From positions 1 through 38,428 of the forward strand of contig NZ_WWJX01000987.1 in NCBI RefSeq assembly GCF_009865215.1: DNA of 38,428 nt, written 5' to 3'. The notes under the pieces are model-generated. The model was not told the DNA's origin and did no database searches. It saw only the letters and a program-made list of their open reading frames with translations. The DNA is from Streptomyces sp. SID3343. GTDB taxonomy: Bacteria > Actinomycetota > Actinomycetes > Streptomycetales > Streptomycetaceae. Shown one piece after another: positions 24,788-32,126 of this stretch (positions are counted from its first letter, which is position 1; each line of letters starts with the position of its first letter). The position numbers and the translations under genes are program-made.

Positions 24788-24826
24788 GCGTGGCGCATGA
24801 CGCATGGCGCATGACAGGTGACACGT

Positions 24827-24878
24827 GGCAGTCGGCAAACGGCAAACGGCAAACGGCAGTCGGCAAACGGCAAACGGC
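24827..24878. repeat. Heptamer tandem repeat (GGCAAAC)
   Basis: A run of GGCAAAC/GGCAGTC heptamers, about seven units in 52 bp, directly upstream of the HxlR ribosome site. It is preceded by a GCGCATGAC-type direct repeat (24793-24815). If translated from GTG 24825 it would add QTANGS repeats to the regulator. More likely it is a 5'-UTR simple repeat whose copy number could vary. Confidence 0.7.
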
Positions 24879-24902
24879 TCGATCGGTGAGGGAAGGTTCG
24901 GC

Positions 24903-25364
24903 ATGGTGCAGCGCACCCGGTTCGACGACAACGAATGTCCCGTCGCCCGCTCGGTCGACGCGATCGGCGACTGGTGGTCGCTCCTGATCGTCCGCGACGC
25001 GTTCGACGGCAGTCGGCGGTTCGGCGAGTTCCAGCGCAGTCTGGGCGTCGCGAAGAACATCCTCGCGAGCCGGCTCCGGGCGCTGGTCGCGGGCGGTGTT
25101 CTGGAGGTCGTACCGGCTTCCGACGGCAGCGCCTACAACGAGTACGTGCCGACCGCCAAGGGCCGTGACCTGTTCCCCGTGATCGTCGCGCTACGGCAGT
25201 GGGGCGAAGCACACTTCTTCGACCCGGAGGAGCCGCACTCCGACCTCGTCGACCGGCGGCACGGCCGACCCCTGCGTCCCCTGGAGGTGCGCGCCGCCGA
25301 CGGCCGCCGCGTCGGGCCGGAGGGCACGCAGGTGCACAAGGTCGGCGAGGCCGGGGGAGAGTGA
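24903..25364 (+). CDS. HxlR-family transcriptional regulator
   Basis: A 153-residue winged-helix regulator. ATG 24903 follows GGGAAGG by about 6 nt; a longer in-frame start (24825) runs through the heptamer repeats and is unlikely. HxlR landmarks: conserved Cys12 in DNECPVARSVD, IGDWWSLLIVRDAF, GSRRFGEFQRSLGVAKNILASRLRALV (recognition helix), the wing GGVLEVVPAS, YVPTAKGRDLFPVI. The C-terminal about 45 residues are a charged extension (LEVRAADGRRVGPEGTQ) found in several actinobacterial members. Probably represses the divergent MFS exporter, and perhaps itself, through O1/O2. Cys12 could make it redox- or electrophile-responsive, as in some relatives. Confidence 0.94.
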   Translation: MVQRTRFDDNECPVARSVDAIGDWWSLLIVRDAFDGSRRFGEFQRSLGVAKNILASRLRALVAGGVLEVVPASDGSAYNEYVPTAKGRDLFPVIVALRQWGEAHFFDPEEPHSDLVDRRHGRPLRPLEVRAADGRRVGPEGTQVHKVGEAGGE

Positions 25365-25375
25365 GCCGGCGCGCG

Positions 25376-25942
25376 TCATCCGGGCGGGAGTGCGGCGAGT
25401 CCGAGCCGTGTCAACAGATGGAAGAACAAGTCCTCGACGAACGGGTCCCGGCGCAGGCCCAGCAGTTCGGCGATCGGTCCGGCGGGCACGGTATGGCCTG
25501 CCGCCGCCGCCCACCGCACCGCCGCCTGCGCGACGCGCGGCCGGTCCTGCTCCAGCCACGCGGCGGCCTGATCGCGATATCGCGCCCAGTCGCCGCGACC
25601 ATGCGCCCTGACCAGCCGATCGCCGGCCAGTCGGGACGCCGCCGTGCCCGGGTCCAGCCAACCTTCCCAATAGTCGGCGCCGCTCAGTCCCTGGACGTGC
25701 GCCACGTCGCTCTCGAAGACCGAACACACCAGCACCGGCGACCCGGTCGCGGCCGCGAGTGCGGTCAGCCACGCGCGGTCGTACCCGCGCGGCGCGGCGA
25801 AGTGTCGTACGTGCACCGCACACCAACCGTGCGCATAGCGCCACTCGCTGTATACGGGGTGCGTCTCGCCCCCGACGTCGGGTGCCAGGTCGACCAACGA
25901 CGTTTCCCCGCGTAAGACGACGATGTCTCCGTTGAAGCTCAT
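25376..25942 (-). CDS. Unrecognised 188-residue soluble protein
   Basis: ATG 25942 begins MSFNGDIVVLRGE and follows GAAGGGG by about 9 nt. Codon bias is typical of the genome. The N-terminal half is beta-rich with many aromatic residues (YSEWRYAHGWCAVHVRHF); the C-terminal half is helical with Ala/Arg and several Trp (GDWARYRDQAAAWLEQDRPRVAQAAVRWAAA). No signal peptide, membrane helix or catalytic motif is seen. It ends 11 bp from the convergent HxlR gene. I do not recognise the family. Confidence 0.75.
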   Translation of the reverse strand: MSFNGDIVVLRGETSLVDLAPDVGGETHPVYSEWRYAHGWCAVHVRHFAAPRGYDRAWLTALAAATGSPVLVCSVFESDVAHVQGLSGADYWEGWLDPGTAASRLAGDRLVRAHGRGDWARYRDQAAAWLEQDRPRVAQAAVRWAAAAGHTVPAGPIAELLGLRRDPFVEDLFFHLLTRLGLAALPPG

Positions 25943-26040
25943 GGGCCCCACCCCTTCGGTCCACCGTTCGCGATGTCCGCCGAGGTCCAACGTAGGTACG
26001 GCGTCCGACAATCGGCCGCGGCTCGACGCGCCGGTCGAAA

Positions 26041-26739
26041 TCACGCGTGGGCGACGGGAGCGACGTTCACCAGGCTGCGATGCAGCCGGTACGGGACGCC
26101 GCCCAGCGGCGTGACGCCCGGCAAGTCCTCGATGGCCTGTGCCAGTTCGGCCGACACCGGTCCGGCCACGAAGGCCCGCCACGACTGCTCGTCCGCCCAC
26201 TCGGCCCAGTTGAGCACGCGGTCGCCGCTCCGATCGTCGTGCACGTGGGCCGCGATCAGGCCGGGGATCGGTTGCGTGCGCAGCCGTGCGGCGATGGCGT
26301 TGGTCAATGCCCGCTGGGCTGCCGGGCTTTCGGTTCGGAAGGTGATCGCGACGACGAAACCGGGCCGCCGTGACGCGTCGCCCGTACCGACCGGCACCAC
26401 GGTGTGCGGCGGCTGATACCGCGTCAGGCCCGGTCGTTCGATGCCGGGTATGACGGAGTCGACCCGGGAGACCGCCTCGGCGCGTCCGTTGCGGACCCAC
26501 GTCAGGTGGTCCTCGTCGTTCGTCCACTGCGCGTAGTAGAGGATGTGGCCGCCGTCGAGGCTCAGAAAGGCGTTGAGCGAGAGCAGCGCGTCCGGCCGCT
26601 GCCGGGCCTCCCACTCGTCGAGCATCAGGTCGGCCGCGATCCGTTGCCGCTCGGCGGTGCCCACGACCCACGAACTGACCAGCACCGTGCCGGCGTCGGA
26701 ACGGGTGGCGTCCGGGAAAACGGCAGGGCGTGCGGACAT
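26041..26739 (-). CDS. Tandem antibiotic-biosynthesis-monooxygenase (ABM) domain protein
   Basis: A 232-residue protein with two ferredoxin-like alpha/beta repeats of the ABM type. ATG 26739 follows GAGGAGG by 5 nt. Repeat 1 (about 15-110) carries LVSSWVVGTAERQRIAADLMLDEW and LSLNAFLSLDGGHILYYAQWTNDEDHLTW. Repeat 2 (about 120-225) carries FVVAITFRTESPAAQRALTNAI and HVHDDRSGDRVLNWAEWADEQSWRAF. Such tandem proteins fold as an intramolecular dimer. ABM members include quinone-forming oxygenases and heme-degrading or stress proteins; no specific active-site set is visible, so the substrate is unknown. Confidence 0.88.
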   Translation of the reverse strand: MSARPAVFPDATRSDAGTVLVSSWVVGTAERQRIAADLMLDEWEARQRPDALLSLNAFLSLDGGHILYYAQWTNDEDHLTWVRNGRAEAVSRVDSVIPGIERPGLTRYQPPHTVVPVGTGDASRRPGFVVAITFRTESPAAQRALTNAIAARLRTQPIPGLIAAHVHDDRSGDRVLNWAEWADEQSWRAFVAGPVSAELAQAIEDLPGVTPLGGVPYRLHRSLVNVAPVAHA

Positions 26740-26864
26740 GGCGGCCTCCTCGCGATACACCGCCGACTACCCGGCGGCTGACGTCCCCTCAGCCTGGTAG
26801 CTCAAGTGCGGATGAGGTCAAGAGCCCGCCGCGCCCGCGCCCGTTCCGGCCCGCCCGCGACCCG

Positions 26865-27626
26865 TCACGACGGCGGGCGGCCCGCGTCGGCGCACGGCTG
26901 TCCGTGCGCCTGCTCCACGACGCTTGTCCCCTTGCCGTCGCGCGACTCCCACTCCCAGGTCTCGTCGAGCCGGAGCCGCCCGTCGGGCAGGAGCGAGACA
27001 CGACTGACGCAGTGCCCGGAGGCGGTGCCGCCGGAGCGGTTGAGTTGAACGTAGCGAAAGTCCAACTCGTCCTCGTGGCGCGTGCCGACGAGCCGACCAC
27101 GCACGATGTCGCCCCCGCTGTACTCGGCCCACACCGCGCCGTCGCGCTCGTGGTAGGCGAACCGCGTCGACGCGTCCACCTCGCCGTGCTCGGGGCGGTC
27201 GAGGGGGACGAAGGTCAGGCCGTCCACGGACCCCGGGCCCGCGCCCTCGCCGGCCGCTCGCGCGAGCACCGGCTCGGGGGATCGGCGGTGGGCCTCGCGA
27301 GCCAGGGCTTCGGGCCAGTGGGCGATGAAGGGGGCCATGGCCGGATCCGATGGCTTGATCGCCTCGACGAACGAGATCGCGACCAGGCTGCGCGTCTCGG
27401 GGTCGCCGTCACGGAGGGCCGCGTCCAGGAACGCGAGGCAGCGATGGACGAGTTCGCTCCGGCCGGTCCGCCAGGCCGTGAGGATCATCGGCGTGACGTC
27501 GAGTTCGACGAAGACGTATGCCAGGATGCCGTCCTGGTTGACGATGTGGGCCACCAGGTCCTCGCGCAACTCCGGTACGGCAGCGACGAGTTCGACGACA
27601 ACGTGGGGAAATTCGAAGCGGTTCAC
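26865..27626 (-). CDS. DUF7674-like domain fused to calycin-like domain
   Basis: A 253-residue soluble protein in two parts. Residues 1-110 (FPHVVVELVAAVPELREDLVAHIVNQDG..., ending in LVAISFVEAI) match the pattern of DUF7674-like helical domains. Residues about 130-240 (DASTRFAYHERDGAVWAEYSGGDIVRGRLVG..., DFRYVQLNRSGGTASGHCVSRV, LRLDETWEWES) match a small beta-barrel family often mis-annotated as N-acetylglutamate synthase. Both assignments are from motif memory. GTG 27626 has GAGGAG just upstream. Each domain is usually a separate small protein, so the fusion is notable. Function unknown; a role in binding a small ligand is inferred only from the barrel fold. Confidence 0.8.
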   Translation of the reverse strand: MNRFEFPHVVVELVAAVPELREDLVAHIVNQDGILAYVFVELDVTPMILTAWRTGRSELVHRCLAFLDAALRDGDPETRSLVAISFVEAIKPSDPAMAPFIAHWPEALAREAHRRSPEPVLARAAGEGAGPGSVDGLTFVPLDRPEHGEVDASTRFAYHERDGAVWAEYSGGDIVRGRLVGTRHEDELDFRYVQLNRSGGTASGHCVSRVSLLPDGRLRLDETWEWESRDGKGTSVVEQAHGQPCADAGRPPS

Positions 27627-27731
27627 GAGCTCCTCGGCCCTTCGGGTCGGCCATGTCCGCGCCGACGCTGCCTCCCGGGTGGTACCCCACCCCGGCGGTG
27701 CGGCGCCGATACCGGATCGGACAGTGCTTGC

Positions 27732-28322
27732 TCAGGCGTCCGGCATGGCCTTCCAACGCCACTTGCCGACGCGTCGGGCGTGCCCGGGGAGTTCGACCCG
27801 GCCCGTCGACCACAGCAGAGCGGACCACGGGTCGACGTCGGTCGGGGCGTCGGGGAACAGCCGCATCAGGCGGGCGCACGGGCCGGACGGCGGGGCGTAG
27901 GTCAGGTCCAGGCCCGCCGCGAGGTCGTACATGTGGACCATCACCTCGACCATGCCCATCGCGGCGAAGCCGTCCGGGTCGGAGTTGCCGTACGGGTGAT
28001 ACGCCCGCACCGAGTCCGGCCGGGTGGCCACGACCGTGCTCAGGATCGTGCCCCCGGCCCGGACCGCGTGCAGCATCCGGGTCGGCGAGGGGTCGCCCTC
28101 GGCATGGATGCCCACCGGCACGTAGTCGTCGAGCCGGCCCGACGCCACCTGTCCCGCGTACGTGTACAGGTCGCCGACGATGTGGACCAGGGTGTACCAA
28201 CAGTCCCAGTCCAGTTCGCCCGCCGGGCGCGACCAGTCCCGGTCGCCCTCGGTGGCCTCGGTCAATACCTCGATGGAGTGCGCGATCGTCGCGTCGAGGT
28301 CGTATGCGGCTTGAGTACCCAT
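27732..28322 (-). CDS. Maleylpyruvate-isomerase-N-terminal-like DinB protein
   Basis: A 196-residue four-helix protein of the mycothiol-dependent isomerase/DinB group. Helix 2 motif LDWDCWYTLVHIVGDLYTYAGQVA (ligand His); helix 3 motif FAAMGMVEVMVHMYDLAAGL (ligand His). The C-terminal part (LMRLFPDAPTDVDPWSALLWSTGRVELPGHARR) is typical of actinobacterial members. ATG 28322 lacks an obvious ribosome site, so translation may be leaderless or start elsewhere; the upstream open frame is antisense to the GNAT gene region and unlikely. Expected cytosolic; substrate unknown. Divergent from the GNAT gene across 91 bp. Confidence 0.85.
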   Translation of the reverse strand: MGTQAAYDLDATIAHSIEVLTEATEGDRDWSRPAGELDWDCWYTLVHIVGDLYTYAGQVASGRLDDYVPVGIHAEGDPSPTRMLHAVRAGGTILSTVVATRPDSVRAYHPYGNSDPDGFAAMGMVEVMVHMYDLAAGLDLTYAPPSGPCARLMRLFPDAPTDVDPWSALLWSTGRVELPGHARRVGKWRWKAMPDA

Positions 28323-28413
28323 TCGGGAATGGTCGCAGGGGAGGGTGGGCGAATGCACTCGGGTTGGCGAGGATGGGGGCGCGACCGACCGCCCGACCTC
28401 CCCGGGGACCATC

Positions 28414-28929
28414 ATGACGAGCACCGCGAATCCGACCGTGACCATCGCCGCGATGCGGCCCGAGCACGCCGGGCAGGTGCTCGCGATCTACCGACTCGGC
28501 ATCGAGACGGGCAACGCCACCTTCGAGTCGGCGGCCCCCGCGTGGCCGGAGTTCGACGCCGGCAGACTGCCCGACCACCGCTTCGTCGCGCGCGACGGCG
28601 ACGGCGGCCCGGTGCTGGGGTGGATCGCGGCGTCCGCGAGCTCCACGCGCGCCGCGTACGCGGGCGTCGTGGAGACGTCCGTCTATGTTCGTCCCGACGT
28701 GCACGGCCGAGGTGTGGGCCGCGCCCTGCTCGCCGCCCAGATCGCCTCCACCGAGGCGGCCGGGATCTGGACCGTTCGGGCCGGCATCTTCCCCGAGAAT
28801 GCCGCGAGCCTCGCCCTGCACGCCGCCGCCGGCTTCCGCACGATCGGCACCCAGGAACGGGTCGCCCGCCATCACGGCACGTGGCGCGACGTGGTCCTGC
28901 TCGAACGCCGCAGCGCGGTGGTGGGCTGA
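28414..28929 (+). CDS. GNAT acetyltransferase, phosphinothricin/methionine-sulfoximine type
   Basis: A 171-residue GNAT enzyme resembling PAT/MddA. The N-terminal segment IAAMRPEHAGQVLAIYRLGIETGNATFE is diagnostic for this subgroup. The central strand is VLGWIAASASSTRAAYAGVVETSVYV, the acetyl-CoA loop RPDVHGRGVGRALL (R/Q-x-x-G-x-G/A), and the C-terminal helix and strand HHGTWRDVVLLERRS. ATG 28414 is chosen over the upstream in-frame ATG 28345, which would add a non-conserved 23-residue tail. Such enzymes acetylate glutamate analogues such as methionine sulfoximine or phosphinothricin. A housekeeping detoxification role is likely; resistance cannot be inferred from sequence alone. Confidence 0.92.
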   Translation: MTSTANPTVTIAAMRPEHAGQVLAIYRLGIETGNATFESAAPAWPEFDAGRLPDHRFVARDGDGGPVLGWIAASASSTRAAYAGVVETSVYVRPDVHGRGVGRALLAAQIASTEAAGIWTVRAGIFPENAASLALHAAAGFRTIGTQERVARHHGTWRDVVLLERRSAVVG

Positions 28930-29019
28930 GCACGACTGCCGAGCGGCGGGTACGGCGTGGCGGAACACCGCTTGACGCCTCGATCGACGATCATTCGGCC
29001 GGTGGTGGCCCGTCACCGA

Positions 29020-29304
29020 TCACCGCAGCACCGCGAACCCGACGAGCAGCAGCACCAGACTCAGACCGCCCCCCACCACCGTCAGCCACCTGCTCAGCGG
29101 CGTCATCGCGCTTTCGTAGCCGAACGTCGCACCGTGGCGCTCGGCGAGATGCCGGCGAGCCACCGTGCGCGGAAAGCTGAACCACACCCGCTCGCGGCTA
29201 CCGCACACGTCGCAGTCGATGCGCCGAAGGTCGTCGGACCCTGCCTCGCGGACCTCGAAACGCCGGCCCGCGCGGTCGTACGCCCCGTGAATCCGATAGT
29301 CCAC
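29020..29304 (-). CDS. Small C2H2-like zinc finger, single-pass membrane protein
   Basis: A 94-residue ORF starting at GTG 29304 (GGGGGTG about 5 nt upstream). Residues 31-57 read C-x2-C...H-x4-H (Cys31, Cys34, His52, His57), a C2H2-like metal-binding pattern rare in bacteria. The segment between is basic and aromatic (RERVWFSFPRTVARRH). Residues about 71-93 (RWLTVVGGGLSLVLLLVGFAVL) form a C-terminal membrane helix, so the finger faces the cytosol as a tail-anchored protein. Codon bias supports coding. Function unknown. Confidence 0.7.
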   Translation of the reverse strand: MDYRIHGAYDRAGRRFEVREAGSDDLRRIDCDVCGSRERVWFSFPRTVARRHLAERHGATFGYESAMTPLSRWLTVVGGGLSLVLLLVGFAVLR

Positions 29305-29417
29305 CGCGTCACCCCCGTGCGCCCGGCCGGCTGCCGACCGTGCCGACAGCTTGGCGCGCGGCGCATCGATCGTCTGTGGGGAAACCCCTTACAAGTCGGC
29401 GCGCACTCGGGCGGCGT

Positions 29418-29445
29418 GGATCCGACCGTGCGGATCCGACGGTGC
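29418..29445. repeat. Two tandem 14-bp repeats (GGATCCGAcCGTGC)
   Basis: GGATCCGACCGTGC (29418-29431) is followed directly by GGATCCGACGGTGC (29432-29445), 13 of 14 bases identical. They end 24 bp before the -35 box of the dehydrogenase promoter, a position typical of activator sites. Confidence 0.6.
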
Positions 29446-29469
29446 GTCAGATCCCGGCCCCGGTAAGCC

Positions 29470-29497
29470 TTGACCTCTTCGACGGCCGGTGAATAAT
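29470..29497 (+). promoter_or_regulatory. Sigma-70-like promoter of alcohol dehydrogenase gene
   Basis: -35 TTGACC (29470-29475), 16-bp spacer, -10 AATAAT (29492-29497), each 5/6 to consensus, in one of the few AT-rich stretches of the window. Transcription would start near 29504. Confidence 0.55.
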
Positions 29498-29612
29498 CGA
29501 CATCGGTTGTAAAGACCAAGGATTTGAGAGTTCGGCTTGGGGTGGGCCGGTCCGACCCGCGGCGAACACATCTCGTGGGCGGACCGTCCTTCCCGGAACG
29601 AGGAGACGGTAC

Positions 29613-30719
29613 ATGCGCGCGATCCTGCACACCGCCACGGGCGCCGAGATACGGGACGACGTCACGGTTCGCGACCCCGAGGCCGGTGAGGTCCTGGTGC
29701 GGATCGTCGCGACCGGGGTCTGCCACAGCGATGTGAGCGTGCTCGAAGGCGTCATCGAGTGGCCCAGCCCCGCCGTACTCGGTCACGAGGGCGCCGGCAT
29801 CGTCGAAAAGGTCGGCGCGGGCGTCGGCGCGGTCGCGCCCGGTGACCACGTGGTGATCACCACGATCGCCGCGTGCGGGATGTGCCGCTACTGCCAGACC
29901 GGGCACCCCAACCGCTGTCGGCAGACCCTGGGCAACCGCGGCACGCCGTTCTCGATCGGCGACGAGCCGGTGTGGAACTTTGCCGGCGCGTCCACCTTCG
30001 CCGAGCTCACGCTCGTGAAGGAGATCCAGTGCGTGTCCATCCCCAAGGACGTGCCGCTCACCTCCGCGTGCCTGGTGCCGTGCGGCGTGGTCACCGGAGC
30101 GGGGGCGGTACTCAACCGGGCCAACATCCTGCCCGGCCAGTCCGCGGCCGTGATCGGCCTGGGCGGCGTCGGCCTGTCGGCCGTACAGGCGCTGCGCCTC
30201 AAGGGCGCGGGCCGGGTGGTGGGCATCGACACGGTGCCCGGCAAGTTCGAGCTCGCGGGCAAGTTCGGCGCGACCGACTTCGTCAAATCCGGCAAGGGCG
30301 TCGACGTCGCCGACGAGATCCGCACGCTGTTCCCGTACAGCGAGGACACCAAGGTCGGCGTGTTCGGCGCGGGCGGGGTGGACTGGATCTTCGAGTGCAC
30401 GGGCATCCCGGCGGTGCTCGAAAACGCGATGGAGGCCCTGGACTGGGGCGGCACCCTGGTCGCGGTGGGGCAGCCGTCGCAGACCGCGACCGCGAGCATC
30501 CGGATCGCCAACCTGCTCCAGTGCGACCGAGGCATCCTCGGCACCCGCGCCGGCGGGGTCCGGCCGCACGAGGACATCCGCGCGATCGTCGAGCTGTACC
30601 GGCAGGGCAAGTTCGACCTGGACGCGCTGGTGTCCAAGGTCTACCCGGCCGAGGGCTTCCACGACGTCCTCGACGACATGCACAACGGACGGATCGCGCG
30701 CGGCGTCATCGCCTTCTGA
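29613..30719 (+). CDS. Zinc-dependent alcohol dehydrogenase (class III-like MDR)
   Basis: A 368-residue medium-chain dehydrogenase that oxidises an alcohol or hemithioacetal with NAD(P). ATG 29613 follows GAGGAG by 7 nt. The catalytic zinc site is complete: Cys37 (GVCHSD), His58-Glu59 (GHEG), Cys157 (LVPCG). All structural zinc ligands are present: Cys88, Cys91, Cys94, Cys102. The Rossmann motif GLGGVG lies near 178-183. The size and LVPCGVVTGAGAV segment resemble the class III / mycothiol- or NDMA-dependent group of actinobacteria; the exact substrate is unknown. It is followed after 147 bp by the cyclase-family gene on the same strand, possibly one transcript. Confidence 0.93.
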   Translation: MRAILHTATGAEIRDDVTVRDPEAGEVLVRIVATGVCHSDVSVLEGVIEWPSPAVLGHEGAGIVEKVGAGVGAVAPGDHVVITTIAACGMCRYCQTGHPNRCRQTLGNRGTPFSIGDEPVWNFAGASTFAELTLVKEIQCVSIPKDVPLTSACLVPCGVVTGAGAVLNRANILPGQSAAVIGLGGVGLSAVQALRLKGAGRVVGIDTVPGKFELAGKFGATDFVKSGKGVDVADEIRTLFPYSEDTKVGVFGAGGVDWIFECTGIPAVLENAMEALDWGGTLVAVGQPSQTATASIRIANLLQCDRGILGTRAGGVRPHEDIRAIVELYRQGKFDLDALVSKVYPAEGFHDVLDDMHNGRIARGVIAF

Positions 30720-30866
30720 GCTCACCTTCGCAGGCAAACCGGGCCGGGCCGGGCCGAACCGGTCGGGCGGTCCGCACCGCTTCGGCGCGATCGGCCGATT
30801 GGCGAGGACCGTCCGGCCCGGACCGTCCGCCCCCGGACCGACCGACCGGAGAGGACCGCCCCACGC

Positions 30867-31826
30867 ATGACGGACACCACCGAGACACCCGTGCCCGCGC
30901 ACACCCCTGCCCCCGACAGCCCGCCGCCGCACGGCAACTGGGGGCGATGGGGCCCAGAGGACGAGCGCGGTGCGCTCAACCTGATCGAGCCCGCCGGGGT
31001 CAGATCCGCCGCACACGAGATCCGCACGGGGCGGTCCTACTCGCTCGCCCTGCCCATCGAACGTGGCAACGCGCCCGCCTTCGACTTCCGCGGCAGCCCC
31101 CAGCGGCTCACCCTGGTGAGCCAGACCGACGACATGTACGCCGGCTTCGAGGGCGGCGACGACGTCGGGTCCAACGAGGACGTGCTGATCATCCCGTCGC
31201 ACAACCTCACGCACATGGACGCGCTGTGCCATGTGCAGGCCAAGGGACGCTTCTACAACGGCTTCCCGGCCGACTCGTTCCGCTCGCACACCGGGGCCGG
31301 GCGCTGCGGGATCGACAAGATTGGCGCGTTCGCGGCCCGCGCGGTCCTGCTCGACCTGCCGCGCCATTTCGACACGCCCCATCTGGAGGGCGGGTACAAG
31401 ATCACCGCGGCCGACCTCACCGCGTGCGCCGAGCGCCAAGGCGTCGAGGTGCGGTCGGGTGACGTCCTGCTCGTACGCACCGCCTACCTCGACGAGTACC
31501 GCGCGACGGTCGCCGCGGGCCGCGAACCCTCCTTCGCGCAGCCCGGACTTTCGCTCGACGCCGTGGACTTCGTGCGATCGCACGACATCGCCGCGGTGGG
31601 CGCGGACAACAGCGCGATCGAATGCATCCCGTTCGACGACACGTTCCTGTCGGTACACATTGCGCTACTGGTCGAATCGGGTGTTCCGCTGCTCGAACAC
31701 CTGTGGCTCACCGATCTCGCCGCCGGGATGGCCGAGGCCGGGACATATGCGTGCCTGTTGTGCGTGACACCGCTTCCGGTCACGGGCGCAACGGGCAGCC
31801 CCATCAATCCGGTTGCCATTGTCTGA
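30867..31826 (+). CDS. Cyclase-family (KynB-like) metal-dependent hydrolase
   Basis: A 319-residue protein of the cyclase/arylformamidase superfamily (relatives: KynB, isatin hydrolase). These hydrolyse cyclic amides or formamides at a bimetal site. The metal-binding signature reads HNLTHMDALCH (His112, His116, Asp118, His122), matching HxGTHxDxxxH with Leu in place of Gly. A Pro-rich tail (about 1-22) precedes the fold. A later His/Glu pair is expected around HDIAAVGADNSAIE. ATG 30867 has GGAGAGGA 11 nt upstream. It follows the alcohol dehydrogenase, suggesting a shared degradative role (inference). Confidence 0.92.
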   Translation: MTDTTETPVPAHTPAPDSPPPHGNWGRWGPEDERGALNLIEPAGVRSAAHEIRTGRSYSLALPIERGNAPAFDFRGSPQRLTLVSQTDDMYAGFEGGDDVGSNEDVLIIPSHNLTHMDALCHVQAKGRFYNGFPADSFRSHTGAGRCGIDKIGAFAARAVLLDLPRHFDTPHLEGGYKITAADLTACAERQGVEVRSGDVLLVRTAYLDEYRATVAAGREPSFAQPGLSLDAVDFVRSHDIAAVGADNSAIECIPFDDTFLSVHIALLVESGVPLLEHLWLTDLAAGMAEAGTYACLLCVTPLPVTGATGSPINPVAIV

Positions 31827-32126
31827 TCGTCTGACGGCTGACATAGTCCATGGGCAGGTCGTCTCGGTCTCGTTTCCTCCGTCGGGACCGAGGCGACCGC
31901 TTACCCGCACCGGTCGCGGTGGCCGTGGGCGCTCGGGTGCGGATACCTCGGGCGGGATACGACAGGCGGGGATACCTCGCCGATACCGCGACCATAAACG
32001 CGTCCGGCCGACGACACCGCTCGCCGCTGTTGACCCCCGCTATACCACGCGCGGAAACCGACCCGAATTGGGCGGGTTATCGCACAGTATTAAATTGACG
32101 GAGTCAAGGACTGCTATCATGTCGGG
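31827..32126. promoter_or_regulatory. 300-bp marR upstream region with GATAC iterons
   Basis: Four GATAC motifs occur at 31942, 31956, 31971 and 31982, two inside an identical 10-mer GGATACCTCG (31941-31950, 31970-31979). Together with the palindrome at 32095 this looks like a multi-site regulatory region. No gene seen. Confidence 0.4.
32095..32120 (+). promoter_or_regulatory. marR promoter with overlapping operator
   Basis: The palindrome TTGAC-GGA-GTCAA (32095-32107) overlaps the -35 area; -10 TATCAT is at 32115-32120. The MarR start codon (32127) lies 6 nt after the -10, so transcription would begin at or next to the GTG: a leaderless mRNA. The TTGAC/GTCAA dyad is typical of MarR sites and suggests autorepression. 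Confidence 0.6.

Larger units (their letters stand above)
29305..29612. other. 308-bp region with tandem repeat and + strand promoter
   Basis: Spacer between the divergent small membrane protein and the alcohol dehydrogenase. It contains a 14-bp direct repeat at 29418-29445, a promoter at 29470-29497 and about 115 nt of 5' leader before the dehydrogenase start. No gene seen. Confidence 0.6.

Noticed and set aside
24827-24878. Heptamer repeats as a CRISPR array
   Set aside because: Unit is 7 bp with no unique spacers and no cas genes nearby.
24825-24902. GTG 24825 as the HxlR start
   Set aside because: It would translate the simple repeat into QTANGS units; ATG 24903 has a ribosome site and the family N-terminus.
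28414-28929. PAT-like acetyltransferase as a self-resistance gene of an antibiotic cluster
   Set aside because: No biosynthetic genes (NRPS, PKS, RiPP precursors) are seen in the window, and such GNATs are common housekeeping genes.
29103-31658. 851-codon - strand ORF opposite the dehydrogenase and cyclase genes
   Set aside because: Antisense shadow with low-complexity Arg/Asp/His content; both + strand genes have complete active sites.
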